From JBBKWG01 sp037968835 (GTDB taxonomy: Bacteria > Pseudomonadota > Alphaproteobacteria > Rhodobacterales > Rhodobacteraceae): a stretch of 25,862 bases of DNA. The translations under genes and the position numbers were made by a program. This document shows positions 9,097 through 17,942 of the stretch, piece by piece; position 1 is the first letter of the stretch, and the number at the start of each line of letters is the position of its first letter. The stretch lies in contig JBBKWG010000202.1 in NCBI GenBank assembly GCA_037968835.1, forward strand, positions 1-25,862. Reading direction: 5' to 3'. Under the pieces are notes generated by a model that made no database searches, was not told the origin of the DNA, and saw nothing but the letters and a program-made list of their open reading frames with translations.

Positions 9097-9103
9097 TTCC
9101 AGT

Positions 9104-9109
9104 TCCCTC
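9104..9109 (-). promoter_or_regulatory. Ribosome binding site deciding the ocd start
   Basis: GAGGGA on the minus strand, overlapping the arginase stop codon, lies seven bases before the ATG at 9096. It selects that start over the in-frame start at 9162 and suggests translational coupling with arginase. Confidence 0.6.
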
Positions 9110-10031
9110 AGTATGTCGTTGTCGGGCGATCGAGAACCTTGCGGCCCATCAGGCTTGCGCAAAGATCGACCATCAACTGCGCCGTACGACCGCGCTCATC
9201 AAGGAACGGATTCAATTCGACCATATCGAGCGATGTGACCAAACTGCTTTCATGCAGCATTTCCATGATCAGATGCGCTTCGCGGAAAGTCGCGCCTCCG
9301 GGCACAGTGGTACCGACGGCAGGCGCAACGCCCGGGTCAAGGAAATCGACGTCCAGACTGACGTGAAGCCGACCACTTGCCGCTTTGACGCGGGCAAGAA
9401 AAGTATCCAGCGCCGCCTTGACGCCGATCTCGTCGATCCGGCGCATATCGTAGACTTCGATATTCGATGCGCGGATAAGCTCAAGCTCGGCCAGATCGAC
9501 AGAGCGCAGCCCAATAAAGCACAGGTTTTCGGGCACAATCGGGTTGGGCAGCGCGGGATAGTATTTCTCAAACCCCTCCAGCCCCATCAAATACGCCATC
9601 GGGGTGCCGTGCAGATTTCCGCTGGCGGTGCTTTCCAGAGTGTGAAGGTCGGGGTGAGCATCCAGCCACAGAACGAACTGCGGTTGCGAAAGCTCCGCCG
9701 CGTGTCTTGCCACACCTGCCACGGTCCCGATCGAAATCGAGTGATCGCCACCAAGAAAAATGGGCATGTCGGAGGCTGTCGACGCTTGATACGCCGCGTC
9801 TTGAAGCGCTGCGGACCATCCGACAATCTGCGACAGATTTCGAATGGCGGCATTCTTGTGGGACATATCCGGCGTCGGATTCTGGGTGCAGTTCCCGATA
9901 TCCTCGACCTCGTGACCGAGTTCGCGGAGCAGGTCGTTCAAACCCGCCGTCCTGAACGCATCGGGGCCCATAAGACACCCCGCCTGACTTGCACCGGCTT
10001 CAACAGGCGCGCCGACAATTCGACATTTCAT
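9108..10031 (-). CDS. rocF: Arginase
   Basis: A 307-residue ureohydrolase that hydrolyses L-arginine to L-ornithine and urea. All six expected manganese ligands are visible: His97 in GGDHS, Asp124, His126 and Asp128 in DAHPD, and Asp227 and Asp229 in SLDVDFLDPG. His141 in GNLHGTP and Glu272 in DMVELNP fit the substrate-binding and catalytic positions. Length matches bacterial arginases (about 300). The His141 region and the ocd neighbour argue for arginase rather than agmatinase or formimidoylglutamase. It is the first gene of a two-gene operon with ocd and is divergent from the Lrp-type regulator, which probably controls it. Start is the ATG at 10031. Confidence 0.93.
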   Translation of the reverse strand: MKCRIVGAPVEAGASQAGCLMGPDAFRTAGLNDLLRELGHEVEDIGNCTQNPTPDMSHKNAAIRNLSQIVGWSAALQDAAYQASTASDMPIFLGGDHSISIGTVAGVARHAAELSQPQFVLWLDAHPDLHTLESTASGNLHGTPMAYLMGLEGFEKYYPALPNPIVPENLCFIGLRSVDLAELELIRASNIEVYDMRRIDEIGVKAALDTFLARVKAASGRLHVSLDVDFLDPGVAPAVGTTVPGGATFREAHLIMEMLHESSLVTSLDMVELNPFLDERGRTAQLMVDLCASLMGRKVLDRPTTTY

Positions 10032-10111
10032 CTCTGACCACCATTCATCGGAAAGGATTTCCGCAGCTACAATCGTCGAGACAGCGAAAGGCCGGTAGTT
10101 GGAGAGATGTC

Positions 10112-10138
10112 ATTTTTGTGAAATAGATTTTGCAAAAT
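10112..10138. promoter_or_regulatory. Two adjacent AT-rich palindromes, candidate Lrp-type operator
   Basis: Positions 10127-10138 are a perfect 12-base palindrome (ATTTTGCAAAAT). Immediately beside it, 10112-10124 is a related imperfect palindrome (ATTTTTGTGAAAT) with the outer four bases paired. They sit in the divergent gap between arginase and the regulator gene, in otherwise GC-rich DNA. AT-rich partially symmetric sites near their own gene are typical targets of Lrp/AsnC regulators. That this regulator binds here is inference. Confidence 0.5.
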
Positions 10139-10146
10139 GTATAGCC

Positions 10147-10152
10147 GAGGGA
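10147..10152 (+). promoter_or_regulatory. Ribosome binding site for the Lrp-type regulator
   Basis: GAGGGA, 11 bases before the ATG at 10164. It supports that start over the ATG at 10137, which lies inside the palindrome and has no ribosome site. Confidence 0.45.
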
Positions 10153-10163
10153 CAAAACGCAAA

Positions 10164-10592
10164 ATGACGATACTCGACCCGACAGACCGTCGACTTTTGG
10201 ACTTCCTGAAGCATGACGGGCGCATGTCGATCACGGAATTGGCCGCAAGGCTCGGTCTTTCAAGGGTGACAGTGAGTTCGAGGATCGAGCGGCTTCAGTC
10301 CCAAAGGATCATTCAACGGTTCACTGTTCAGGTCTCGGCTGCGGGAGATGAGGGTCTTGTTCGCGCGATCACAACAATCGAAATTCAGGGACTGAAATCC
10401 GAGTTGGTGCAACGTCACCTGAGGCAGATGCCCGAAATCGTCACGCTGCATACCACCAACGGGAAATGGGGGCTGGTCGCGTTCTCAGAAACCCGGACGC
10501 TGGCGGAATTCGACGACATGCTGACCGCGATTGGACGGATCCCCGGTGTGATGAGTGCCGAAACCTGTTTGCTTCTCGATCAGGTGCTCTAG
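10164..10592 (+). CDS. Lrp/AsnC-family transcriptional regulator
   Basis: A 142-residue protein with the standard layout: an N-terminal winged helix-turn-helix beginning ILDPTDRRLLDFLKHDGR with the recognition region LGLSRVTVSSRIERLQ, then a RAM-type ligand domain with alternating strands and helices (about residues 60-140). The start at 10164 matches the family's usual beginning close to the D-x-x-D-R-R-L-L motif. It is divergent from the arginase-ocd operon with palindromic sites between, so it is the obvious candidate regulator of arginine use, probably responding to arginine or ornithine, and of itself. Its TAG stop overlaps the stop of dnaE on the other strand. Confidence 0.9.
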   Translation: MTILDPTDRRLLDFLKHDGRMSITELAARLGLSRVTVSSRIERLQSQRIIQRFTVQVSAAGDEGLVRAITTIEIQGLKSELVQRHLRQMPEIVTLHTTNGKWGLVAFSETRTLAEFDDMLTAIGRIPGVMSAETCLLLDQVL

Positions 10593-13500
10593 GCGTCTTC
10601 CACGAGGACAACGCCCGGCAGCGATTTGATAGCACCCTTTATCTGTGGCGAAACGGGCCAGCCGTCTCCGATTGGAACGCGCACGTCCTGGGGCGCATCC
10701 CGAAGCGGGACGCTAAGTGCGGTGATTGAGATCGGACCCCTTGTTCGTATCGACGCATCGCCGTGGAAACGCTCGAGCACGGATTGGATCATCGCTACGG
10801 CGCCAACGTCGTCGATCATGATGTTCAGCCCGGCGGAATCGGCATCGACAATGGTGTCAATCGGCGAGGCCGAGCGGGCGACAGGGTCGAACTGGCCTTC
10901 GTTGAAACGTGCCTCAAGAGTCATCACCACCTGCACGGTCTGCTCGAACACCTTGCGGATGCTCTCAAAGTCATCTGGGAACAGCGCAATGCCAGCGACC
11001 TGACCAGTCGGGTCGGAGATATTCATTCGGAAGAACCGAGTGCCGCGACCTGATTTCCTTTCCTGCAAGGCGGACACGACGACGCCGACCCGTGCGATGG
11101 CAGCGCCTTCCTGCTCGGCCTTCTCCTGAAGCTCGGCAAGTGTCGCCAGGCCCCTTCGCTTCAACGCGGCCGAATAGTCATCCAGAGGATGGCCGGAGAG
11201 GTAAAATCCAATCGCCGTTTGTTCTTCTGCCAAGCGCTCGTTCGGCAGCCAGTCTTCGACAGGGGAAAGGCGCGGTTCGGGCAAATCCTCACCGGCTTCT
11301 CCGAACAGTGAAACCTGATTGGACGCCTTCTGCTCATGGATCGCACCGGAATATGCGGTCAATGCGTCCAGTGACCGGAATATCCGATGCCGGTTCGGAT
11401 CAAGTTGATCGAACGCACCGGACCGCGCCAGCATTTCTAATGGCCGCTTGCCGACCCGCTTCAAGTCGACACGGCGGGCGAAGTCGAACACGGTCGAGAA
11501 CGGCTTTTCTCCGCGCGCATCGACCAGCAATTGCATCGCGTCGCCACCGATATTCTTCAGCGCGCCAAGTGCATATACCAGCTTGCCTTCGTCGACGCCG
11601 AACCGTGCGGCTGATCGGTTGACGCAAGGCGGAACAATCTCGATCTCCAACCCGCGCCGGACTTCTTCGGCATACACGGCCAGTTTTTCAGTCTGGTGCA
11701 AATCACAGTTCATGACGCCCGCCATGAACTCGACCGCATGATTGGCTTTCAGCCACGCCGTTTGATAGCTGACGACCGCATACGCGGCGGCATGAGATTT
11801 GTTGAAGCCATAGTTGGCGAATTTATCGAGCAGGTTCCAGACTTCCAACGCCTTCTTCTTGTCGACGCCGTTCTTTGCGGCACCGTCAAGAAACTTCGGG
11901 CGCTCTTCATCCATCGCCGACTGAATCTTCTTACCCATTGCCCTGCGCAACAGATCGGCACCACCAAGGCTGTAGCCAGCCATCTCTTGCGCAATCTGCA
12001 TCACCTGCTCCTGATAGACGATGATGCCTTGGGTTTCGTCCAGCACGTGGTCGATCAGGGGATGTAACTTCTCGCGATTGGCGCGCCCGTTCTTGACGTC
12101 GCAGTATTGTGGAATGTTCTCCATTGGACCGGGCCGATAGAGGGCAACCAGCGCGACGATATCCTCGATACACGTCGGTCGCATGCGCCGAAGCGCGTCC
12201 ATCATGCCTGAGCTTTCTACCTGGAACACGGCAACGGTGCGGGCTTTTGCGTAAAGTTCGTAAGTCGTGGGATCATCAAGCGGGATTTGCCCGATATCAA
12301 TTTCCACGCCCCGCTTCTTCAGCAGATCCAAGGCGTTCTGGATAACCGTCAAGGTCTTGAGCCCGAGGAAATCGAACTTCACCAGCCCAGCCTGCTCAAC
12401 CCACTTCATGTTGAACTGCGTCGCCGGCATTTCCGAACGTGGATCCCGGTAAAGCGGGACAAGGGCATCCAACGGTCGATCCGCGATCACGACACCGGCC
12501 GCATGGGTCGAGGCATTGCGCAGCAAGCCTTCGACCTGCTGCCCGTATTCCAGAAGTCGCGCAACGACCTCTTCGGATTTGGCTTCCTGGCGCAGACGCG
12601 GTTCATCGGCCAGCGCCTTTTCGATCGAGACCGGTTTAACGCCCTCAACCGGGATCAGTTTGGACAGGCGATCGACCTGACCGTAGGGCATTTGCAGAAC
12701 ACGACCGATGTCGCGCACCGCCGCTTTCGACAAAAGCGCGCCGAATGTGATGATCTGACCTACGCGGTCCTTGCCGTATTTTTCCTGTACGTATCGGATC
12801 ACCTCTTCGCGGCGGTCCATGCAGAAGTCGATATCGAAGTCGGGAATCGAGACCCGCTCGGGATTGAGAAAGCGCTCGAACAACAAGGAATAGCGCAGCG
12901 GATCAAGGTCCGTAATCGTCAGCGCATAAGCAACAAGCGAGCCGGCACCTGATCCACGGCCCGGACCAACCGGAATGTCGTGATCTTTGGCCCATTTGAT
13001 GAAGTCGGCCACGATCAGGAAATACCCGGGAAACCCCATTTCTTCGATGATGCCCAGTTCGAATTCCAGGCGCTTTTCGTAGTCGTCGACCGATGCCGCA
13101 TGCTCGATCACGTGCAGACGTTTCTTGAGGCCGTCGCGCGACTGCCTGCGAAGCTCCTCGATCTCGTCGTCGGCGAATTTGGGCAGGATCGGTTCATGAC
13201 GCTCGACCGCAAATGCGCACCGCTTTGCGATTTCGACGGTGTTCTCCAACGCTTCGGGGAGATCGGCAAATAGCGCGGCCATTTCCTGAGGAGTCTTGAA
13301 GTAGTGCTGCTGCGTTAACCGGCGTCGGGGCGCTTGCTGATCGACATAGGCCCCATCCGCAATGCAGATGAGCGCGTCATGGGCCGCATACATCTTGCTG
13401 TCAGGGAAGTAGACATCGTTGGTGGCGACCAGCGGCAAATCCATCGAATAAGCCATCTCGATGGTCGGCCGTTCTGTCAATCGCTCGGCGTCAGGCAGTT

Positions 13501-14047
13501 GGCCGGTCTCTGTCGGATGGCGCTGAAGTTCGATGTAAAGGCGGCTTGAGAACACTGCGGCAAGCTGCGTCAGGATCGACTCGGCTTTTTCGCGTTGGCC
13601 TGCCTGAAGCAGGCGGCCGATAGGACCATCCGGGCCACCAGTCAGGCAAATCAATCCTTCAGAGTGGTCTCTTAAGTCGCTGAGGGCAATCTGAGGAATG
13701 TCCGTTTCCCGCAAGTAAAGCGCGGAATTCAACTTCATCAGGCTCTCGTAGCCCACCTGTGATTGAGCCAGCAAAACGATGGGCGCGGGGCGCGACGGCT
13801 TATCACCCGGAGCCGGATTGTCGTAGGCGAGCGCGATCTGGCACCCGATGATCGGCTGTATGCCCGCCTCGACGGCGGAAACCGAAAATTCCAGAGCCGC
13901 GAACATGTTGTTGGTGTCGGTAACAGCCACGGCGGGCATGCCCGATTTCCGGCAGAGTTCGGGAAGTGCCTTCAGGCGAACGGCGCCCTCCAGAAGCGAA
14001 TATTCCGTGTGAACGCGAAGGTGGATGAATCGAGGATTGGAAGCCAT
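10589..14047 (-). CDS. dnaE: DNA polymerase III alpha subunit (DnaE1)
   Basis: A 1152-residue replicative polymerase, close to the usual length of about 1160. Domains in order: a PHP domain starting RFIHLRVHTEYSLLEGA (residues 6-22), the palm with GPGRGSGAGS (361-370) and the catalytic Asp405 and Asp407 in PDFDIDFC, the third acidic residue Asp559 in VKFDFLGLKTL, the fingers with FNKSHAAAYAVVSYQTAW, a beta-clamp binding motif QVSLF, and a C-terminal OB fold (RFFRMNISDPTGQVAGIALF). The first-line motif distinguishes it from the error-prone DnaE2/ImuC type. The start at 14047 (MASNPRF) fits other family members; a start 30 codons further up is possible but the extra residues do not resemble the family. 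It stands alone, leftward, and appears unrelated in function to its neighbours. Confidence 0.95.
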   Translation of the reverse strand: MASNPRFIHLRVHTEYSLLEGAVRLKALPELCRKSGMPAVAVTDTNNMFAALEFSVSAVEAGIQPIIGCQIALAYDNPAPGDKPSRPAPIVLLAQSQVGYESLMKLNSALYLRETDIPQIALSDLRDHSEGLICLTGGPDGPIGRLLQAGQREKAESILTQLAAVFSSRLYIELQRHPTETGQLPDAERLTERPTIEMAYSMDLPLVATNDVYFPDSKMYAAHDALICIADGAYVDQQAPRRRLTQQHYFKTPQEMAALFADLPEALENTVEIAKRCAFAVERHEPILPKFADDEIEELRRQSRDGLKKRLHVIEHAASVDDYEKRLEFELGIIEEMGFPGYFLIVADFIKWAKDHDIPVGPGRGSGAGSLVAYALTITDLDPLRYSLLFERFLNPERVSIPDFDIDFCMDRREEVIRYVQEKYGKDRVGQIITFGALLSKAAVRDIGRVLQMPYGQVDRLSKLIPVEGVKPVSIEKALADEPRLRQEAKSEEVVARLLEYGQQVEGLLRNASTHAAGVVIADRPLDALVPLYRDPRSEMPATQFNMKWVEQAGLVKFDFLGLKTLTVIQNALDLLKKRGVEIDIGQIPLDDPTTYELYAKARTVAVFQVESSGMMDALRRMRPTCIEDIVALVALYRPGPMENIPQYCDVKNGRANREKLHPLIDHVLDETQGIIVYQEQVMQIAQEMAGYSLGGADLLRRAMGKKIQSAMDEERPKFLDGAAKNGVDKKKALEVWNLLDKFANYGFNKSHAAAYAVVSYQTAWLKANHAVEFMAGVMNCDLHQTEKLAVYAEEVRRGLEIEIVPPCVNRSAARFGVDEGKLVYALGALKNIGGDAMQLLVDARGEKPFSTVFDFARRVDLKRVGKRPLEMLARSGAFDQLDPNRHRIFRSLDALTAYSGAIHEQKASNQVSLFGEAGEDLPEPRLSPVEDWLPNERLAEEQTAIGFYLSGHPLDDYSAALKRRGLATLAELQEKAEQEGAAIARVGVVVSALQERKSGRGTRFFRMNISDPTGQVAGIALFPDDFESIRKVFEQTVQVVMTLEARFNEGQFDPVARSASPIDTIVDADSAGLNIMIDDVGAVAMIQSVLERFHGDASIRTRGPISITALSVPLRDAPQDVRVPIGDGWPVSPQIKGAIKSLPGVVLVEDA

Positions 14048-14247
14048 GCCGCCACAGTATGAAGCGGCGCTGCGAAGCGGAAGCGAGAATTCGGCGACAG
14101 CGTCACAAAACTGCGGAATCACAGAGTCACTTGCCAAACGCCTAATATCACGCTTTGATCTTCATTCAGAACATGGCGCGCGCTCTCTACGCCGCATCGA
14201 CGGCGCGCAACAGCCACTGAAATTCGGGTAAGGCGGCGGGATTTCAC

Positions 14248-15603
14248 ATGACAGTCAGGTTTTCTCTGAATGGGGAAACTGTAGAGGCGGACGTCGCACC
14301 GACGGTCACGCTTCTGGATTGGCTGCGCGAGTCGCGTGGTCTGAAGGGTACCAAGGAAGGCTGCAACGAAGGCGACTGCGGCGCTTGTACGGTGATGGTG
14401 ACCGATGAAAGCGGACCGCGCGCACTTAATGCCTGCATCCTTTTCGTGCCCCAAATCCACGGCAAGGCAGTGCGCACGGTCGAAGGGATTGCCGGCCCAA
14501 AAGGCGAGCTGCATCCAGCGCAGAAGGCGATGATTGAAATGCACGGAAGCCAGTGCGGTTTTTGCACGCCCGGGTTCGTCGTTTCGATGGCCGTCGGACA
14601 CGCGACCGGACGGAGTGACCACGATGACGTGCTGGCTGGCAATCTCTGCCGTTGCACCGGGTATGCTCCGATTGTGCGCGCGGCCGAGGCTGCCGCCGGG
14701 CAACCGATTCCCGACTGGATTGGCGATGCGCCCGTCGATGCTGCGCCGGTCGCCTACGCACCAGAAACGTCGGACGAGTTGGCCAGATGGTATGCGGACA
14801 ACCCCGATGCGACGCTGGTTGCAGGGGCGACTGACGTGGGATTGTGGGTCACCAAACAGCTTCGAGATCTGAGAAAAGTCGCCTTCCTGAACCGTTGCCG
14901 CGACCTGCAGAACATCGACGTGTCAGGCGAACGGATCATCATCGGTGCGGCCGTCACCATGACGCAACTGCTGCCCGTCTTGCGCAAGCACCACCCGTCT
15001 TACGCCGAGTTGGTGCGCCGTTATGGTTCCGAGCAGGTTCGCAACGCCGCGACCATTGGAGGCAATATCGCAAATGGCTCGCCCATCGGCGACAACCCTC
15101 CCGCGCTTATCGCGCTGGGCGCGACACTTCATCTGCGAACAGTTGAAACCCGACGCGAGATGCCAATCGAGGATTTTTTCATCGACTACGGAAAGCAGGA
15201 CCGCAAACCCGGCGAACTGGTCGACCACATCGAGATCCCCGCAAGCGCGCCCGCACTACGTTGCTACAAAATTTCGAAACGGTTCGACCAGGACATTTCG
15301 GCGGTATGCGGCTGCTTCAACGTCACCATCGAGAACGGCACTGTGACGAATGCCCGGATCGCCTTCGGCGGCATGGCTGGCATCCCCAAACGTGCCGGGT
15401 CCGTCGAGGCTGCTATCATCGGCAAGACGTGGAGCGAAGCGACAGTTCGCGCTGCGATTCCCCAGCTTAGTGACGATTTCACCCCTCTCACGGACATGCG
15501 GGCGAGCGCCGCCTATCGGCTTGCGAGTGCCGAGAACCTGCTGCTTCGCTACTTCCACGATCTGAACGGAGAAGCGACGAGCGTTCTGGAGGTTCGGCCA
15601 TGA
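14248..15603 (+). CDS. xdhA: Xanthine dehydrogenase small subunit (XdhA)
   Basis: A 451-residue iron-sulfur and FAD subunit. The first 2Fe-2S cluster is bound by Cys39, Cys44, Cys47 and Cys63 (GCNEGDCGAC and NAC); the second by Cys103, Cys106, Cys134 and Cys136 (QCGFCTPGF and NLCRCTGY). The FAD domain follows, with LVAGATDVGLW (about residue 190) and TIGGNIANGSPIGDNPPAL (about 268), and a C-terminal flavin-domain tail. It passes electrons from the molybdenum subunit to NAD. Length is close to other bacterial XdhA proteins (about 460-490). It is the first gene of the operon; its promoter should lie in 14048-14247, but I could not identify one with confidence. Its stop overlaps the xdhB start as ATGA. 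Confidence 0.94.
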   Translation: MTVRFSLNGETVEADVAPTVTLLDWLRESRGLKGTKEGCNEGDCGACTVMVTDESGPRALNACILFVPQIHGKAVRTVEGIAGPKGELHPAQKAMIEMHGSQCGFCTPGFVVSMAVGHATGRSDHDDVLAGNLCRCTGYAPIVRAAEAAAGQPIPDWIGDAPVDAAPVAYAPETSDELARWYADNPDATLVAGATDVGLWVTKQLRDLRKVAFLNRCRDLQNIDVSGERIIIGAAVTMTQLLPVLRKHHPSYAELVRRYGSEQVRNAATIGGNIANGSPIGDNPPALIALGATLHLRTVETRREMPIEDFFIDYGKQDRKPGELVDHIEIPASAPALRCYKISKRFDQDISAVCGCFNVTIENGTVTNARIAFGGMAGIPKRAGSVEAAIIGKTWSEATVRAAIPQLSDDFTPLTDMRASAAYRLASAENLLLRYFHDLNGEATSVLEVRP

Positions 15604-17942
15604 GCGTTGCCAAGCCGCTTCCCCACGACGCCGCTTCTCTGCATGTCACCGGACAGGCGCGTTACGTCGACGACATTCCGCTGCCATCGAATACTTTGCA
15701 CCTCGCGTTCGGGATGTCAGAGATCGCCCACGGACAGATCAGCTCGATTGATCTGGAGGCGGTCCGGTCTGCTCCGGGTGTTGTCGCTGTGCTGACTGCG
15801 GAAGATCTGCCGTTCCACAACGATGTCTCTCCGGCGCCTTCGCCCGAACCGATGCTGGCAGAAGGCACCGTTCACTATGTTGGCCAGCCGATATTTCTGG
15901 TCGCGGCGACCAGTCACCTTCTGGCCCGCAAGGCCGTGCGACAGGCCAAAATCGCGTACGAAGAATTTCCCGCGATCCTGACGATCGACGAGGCGATTGC
16001 GGCGAACAGTCGATTTGAAGACGGACCGCGCGTTTATGAGAAGGGCAACGCCGCTGAAGCGGTCGCGAAGTCTCCAAGGATAGTCGAAGGCTCGATCGAG
16101 ATGGGAGGACAGGAGCACTTCTATCTTGAAGGTCAGGCTGCCTGTGCGTTGCCGCAGGAAGGCGGTGACATGATCGTCCATTCGTCGACGCAGCACCCGA
16201 CCGAGATACAGCACAAGGTGGCGGAAGCCCTCGACGTTCCGATGAACGCGGTGCGATGCGAAGTTCGGCGCATGGGAGGCGGATTTGGCGGCAAGGAAAG
16301 TCAGGGCAACGCACTGGCCGTATCTTGTGCAGTGACGGCGATGCTGACCGGTCGGCCCTGTTCAATGCGTTATGACCGTGACGACGACATGATCATCACC
16401 GGCAAGCGGCACGATTTTCGTATAAGTTACCGGGCAGGCACGGACGATCACGGTAAGATCGCCGCCATCGAGTTTCTTCAGTTATGTCGCTGTGGCTGGT
16501 CAATGGACCTTTCGTTACCGGTCGCTGATCGCGCAATGTTACACGCTGACAACGCGTATTTCATCCCAAACATGAGGATCGAATCCCATCGTCTGAAAAC
16601 CAACACGCAATCGGCCACCGCATTTCGCGGTTTTGGTGGACCGCAAGGGATGGTTGGAATCGAGCGGGTGATGGATCACGTCGCCCATGTCCTCGGACGT
16701 GATCCGTTGGAAGTCCGCAAGACCAATTACTATCGCGCGGCCCCGAAATCCGGCCCGGGAACGGGAAAGCGGATTGGCGCGAAGCATTCTCCCAGCACGG
16801 ATGAGATCGCGCCACAAACGACGCCCTATCACATGCCCGTCGAAGATTTCATTCTGCACGAGATGACCGATAATCTGGTTGAATCGTCCGATTATCTGGC
16901 GAGACGTGAAGCAATCCGGGCGTGGAATGCGGAGAACAAAATTCTCAAGAAGGGCATTGCCCTGACGCCAGTCAAATTCGGCATCAGTTTCACCTTAACG
17001 CATCTCAATCAGGCCGGTGCTTTGGTCCATGTCTATGCCGACGGTTCGATACACATGAATCACGGTGGCACCGAAATGGGCCAGGGTTTGTTCCAGAAGG
17101 TGGCGCAGGTGGCTGCTGCGCGCTTCGGTGTTCAGACCGATCGGGTCAAGATTACGGCCACTGACACGGCGAAAGTACCCAACACCAGCGCGACCGCCGC
17201 GTCTTCGGGCTCTGACTTGAACGGGATGGCCGTGAAGGCTGCCTGTGACACGATCCGGGATCGGCTGGCAGAATTCGTCGCTGCACGTGCACAGGCAGAG
17301 GCATCCAGCGTTCGTTTCGAGGACGGGCATGTGCTCGTTGGTGGCGAAAGCCTGAGCTTCGAGAGCGTGGTCAAGGACGCCTACATGAACCGTATCAGCC
17401 TTTCGGCGACGGGGTTCTATAAGACACCTAAAATCGTCTGGGATCGGATCAAGGGCGAAGGGCGGCCGTTCCTTTATTTCGCCTATGGCGCAGCCGTCAC
17501 CGAAGTCGTCATCGACACGTTGACGGGCGAAAATCGTATTCTGCGAACCGACATTCTGCACGATTGCGGTGCTTCACTGAATCCGGCGCTGGATATCGGC
17601 CAGATCGAGGGCGGATACGTGCAGGGCGCGGGGTGGCTTACGACGGAAGAACTGGTCTGGGACGACAAGGGGCGACTGCGCACTCATGCCCCGTCCACCT
17701 ACAAGATTCCGGCCTGCTCGGATCGGCCCGCGATATTCAATGTCGCACTTTGGGAGAATGAAAACCGTGAGAGCACGATCTACCGATCCAAAGCCGTCGG
17801 AGAACCGCCATTGATGCTGGGTATCTCGGCCTTGATGGCGCTCAGCGACGCAATCGGATCCTGCGGGGCGGCGTATCCGTCGCTTGATGCCCCCGCAACT
17901 GCGGAGCGTATATTGATGACTGTTCGTCAGGTTCAGACATGA
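15600..17942 (+). CDS. xdhB: Xanthine dehydrogenase molybdenum-binding subunit (XdhB)
   Basis: A 780-residue molybdopterin subunit, the part that hydroxylates hypoxanthine to xanthine and xanthine to urate. Key positions are visible: Gln171 in GGQEHFYLEGQA, Glu233 in GGGFGGKESQGN, Arg343 in AFRGFGGPQGM, and the general-base Glu735 in KAVGEPPLMLG. Glu233 and Arg343 match the purine-positioning residues of xanthine dehydrogenase, which supports xanthine rather than aldehyde or CO as substrate. Length is close to R. capsulatus XdhB. A good ribosome site (GGAGG, about 15588) lies before the start. It overlaps xdhA and xdhC by four bases each. Confidence 0.95.
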   Translation: MSVAKPLPHDAASLHVTGQARYVDDIPLPSNTLHLAFGMSEIAHGQISSIDLEAVRSAPGVVAVLTAEDLPFHNDVSPAPSPEPMLAEGTVHYVGQPIFLVAATSHLLARKAVRQAKIAYEEFPAILTIDEAIAANSRFEDGPRVYEKGNAAEAVAKSPRIVEGSIEMGGQEHFYLEGQAACALPQEGGDMIVHSSTQHPTEIQHKVAEALDVPMNAVRCEVRRMGGGFGGKESQGNALAVSCAVTAMLTGRPCSMRYDRDDDMIITGKRHDFRISYRAGTDDHGKIAAIEFLQLCRCGWSMDLSLPVADRAMLHADNAYFIPNMRIESHRLKTNTQSATAFRGFGGPQGMVGIERVMDHVAHVLGRDPLEVRKTNYYRAAPKSGPGTGKRIGAKHSPSTDEIAPQTTPYHMPVEDFILHEMTDNLVESSDYLARREAIRAWNAENKILKKGIALTPVKFGISFTLTHLNQAGALVHVYADGSIHMNHGGTEMGQGLFQKVAQVAAARFGVQTDRVKITATDTAKVPNTSATAASSGSDLNGMAVKAACDTIRDRLAEFVAARAQAEASSVRFEDGHVLVGGESLSFESVVKDAYMNRISLSATGFYKTPKIVWDRIKGEGRPFLYFAYGAAVTEVVIDTLTGENRILRTDILHDCGASLNPALDIGQIEGGYVQGAGWLTTEELVWDDKGRLRTHAPSTYKIPACSDRPAIFNVALWENENRESTIYRSKAVGEPPLMLGISALMALSDAIGSCGAAYPSLDAPATAERILMTVRQVQT

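Noticed and set aside
14138..14247. A purine riboswitch or other RNA element ahead of xdhA
   Set aside because: I looked for a conserved purine-aptamer-like pattern and a hairpin with a T-run and saw neither; the gap is only about 110 bases to the longest dnaE frame, or 200 to the chosen start.
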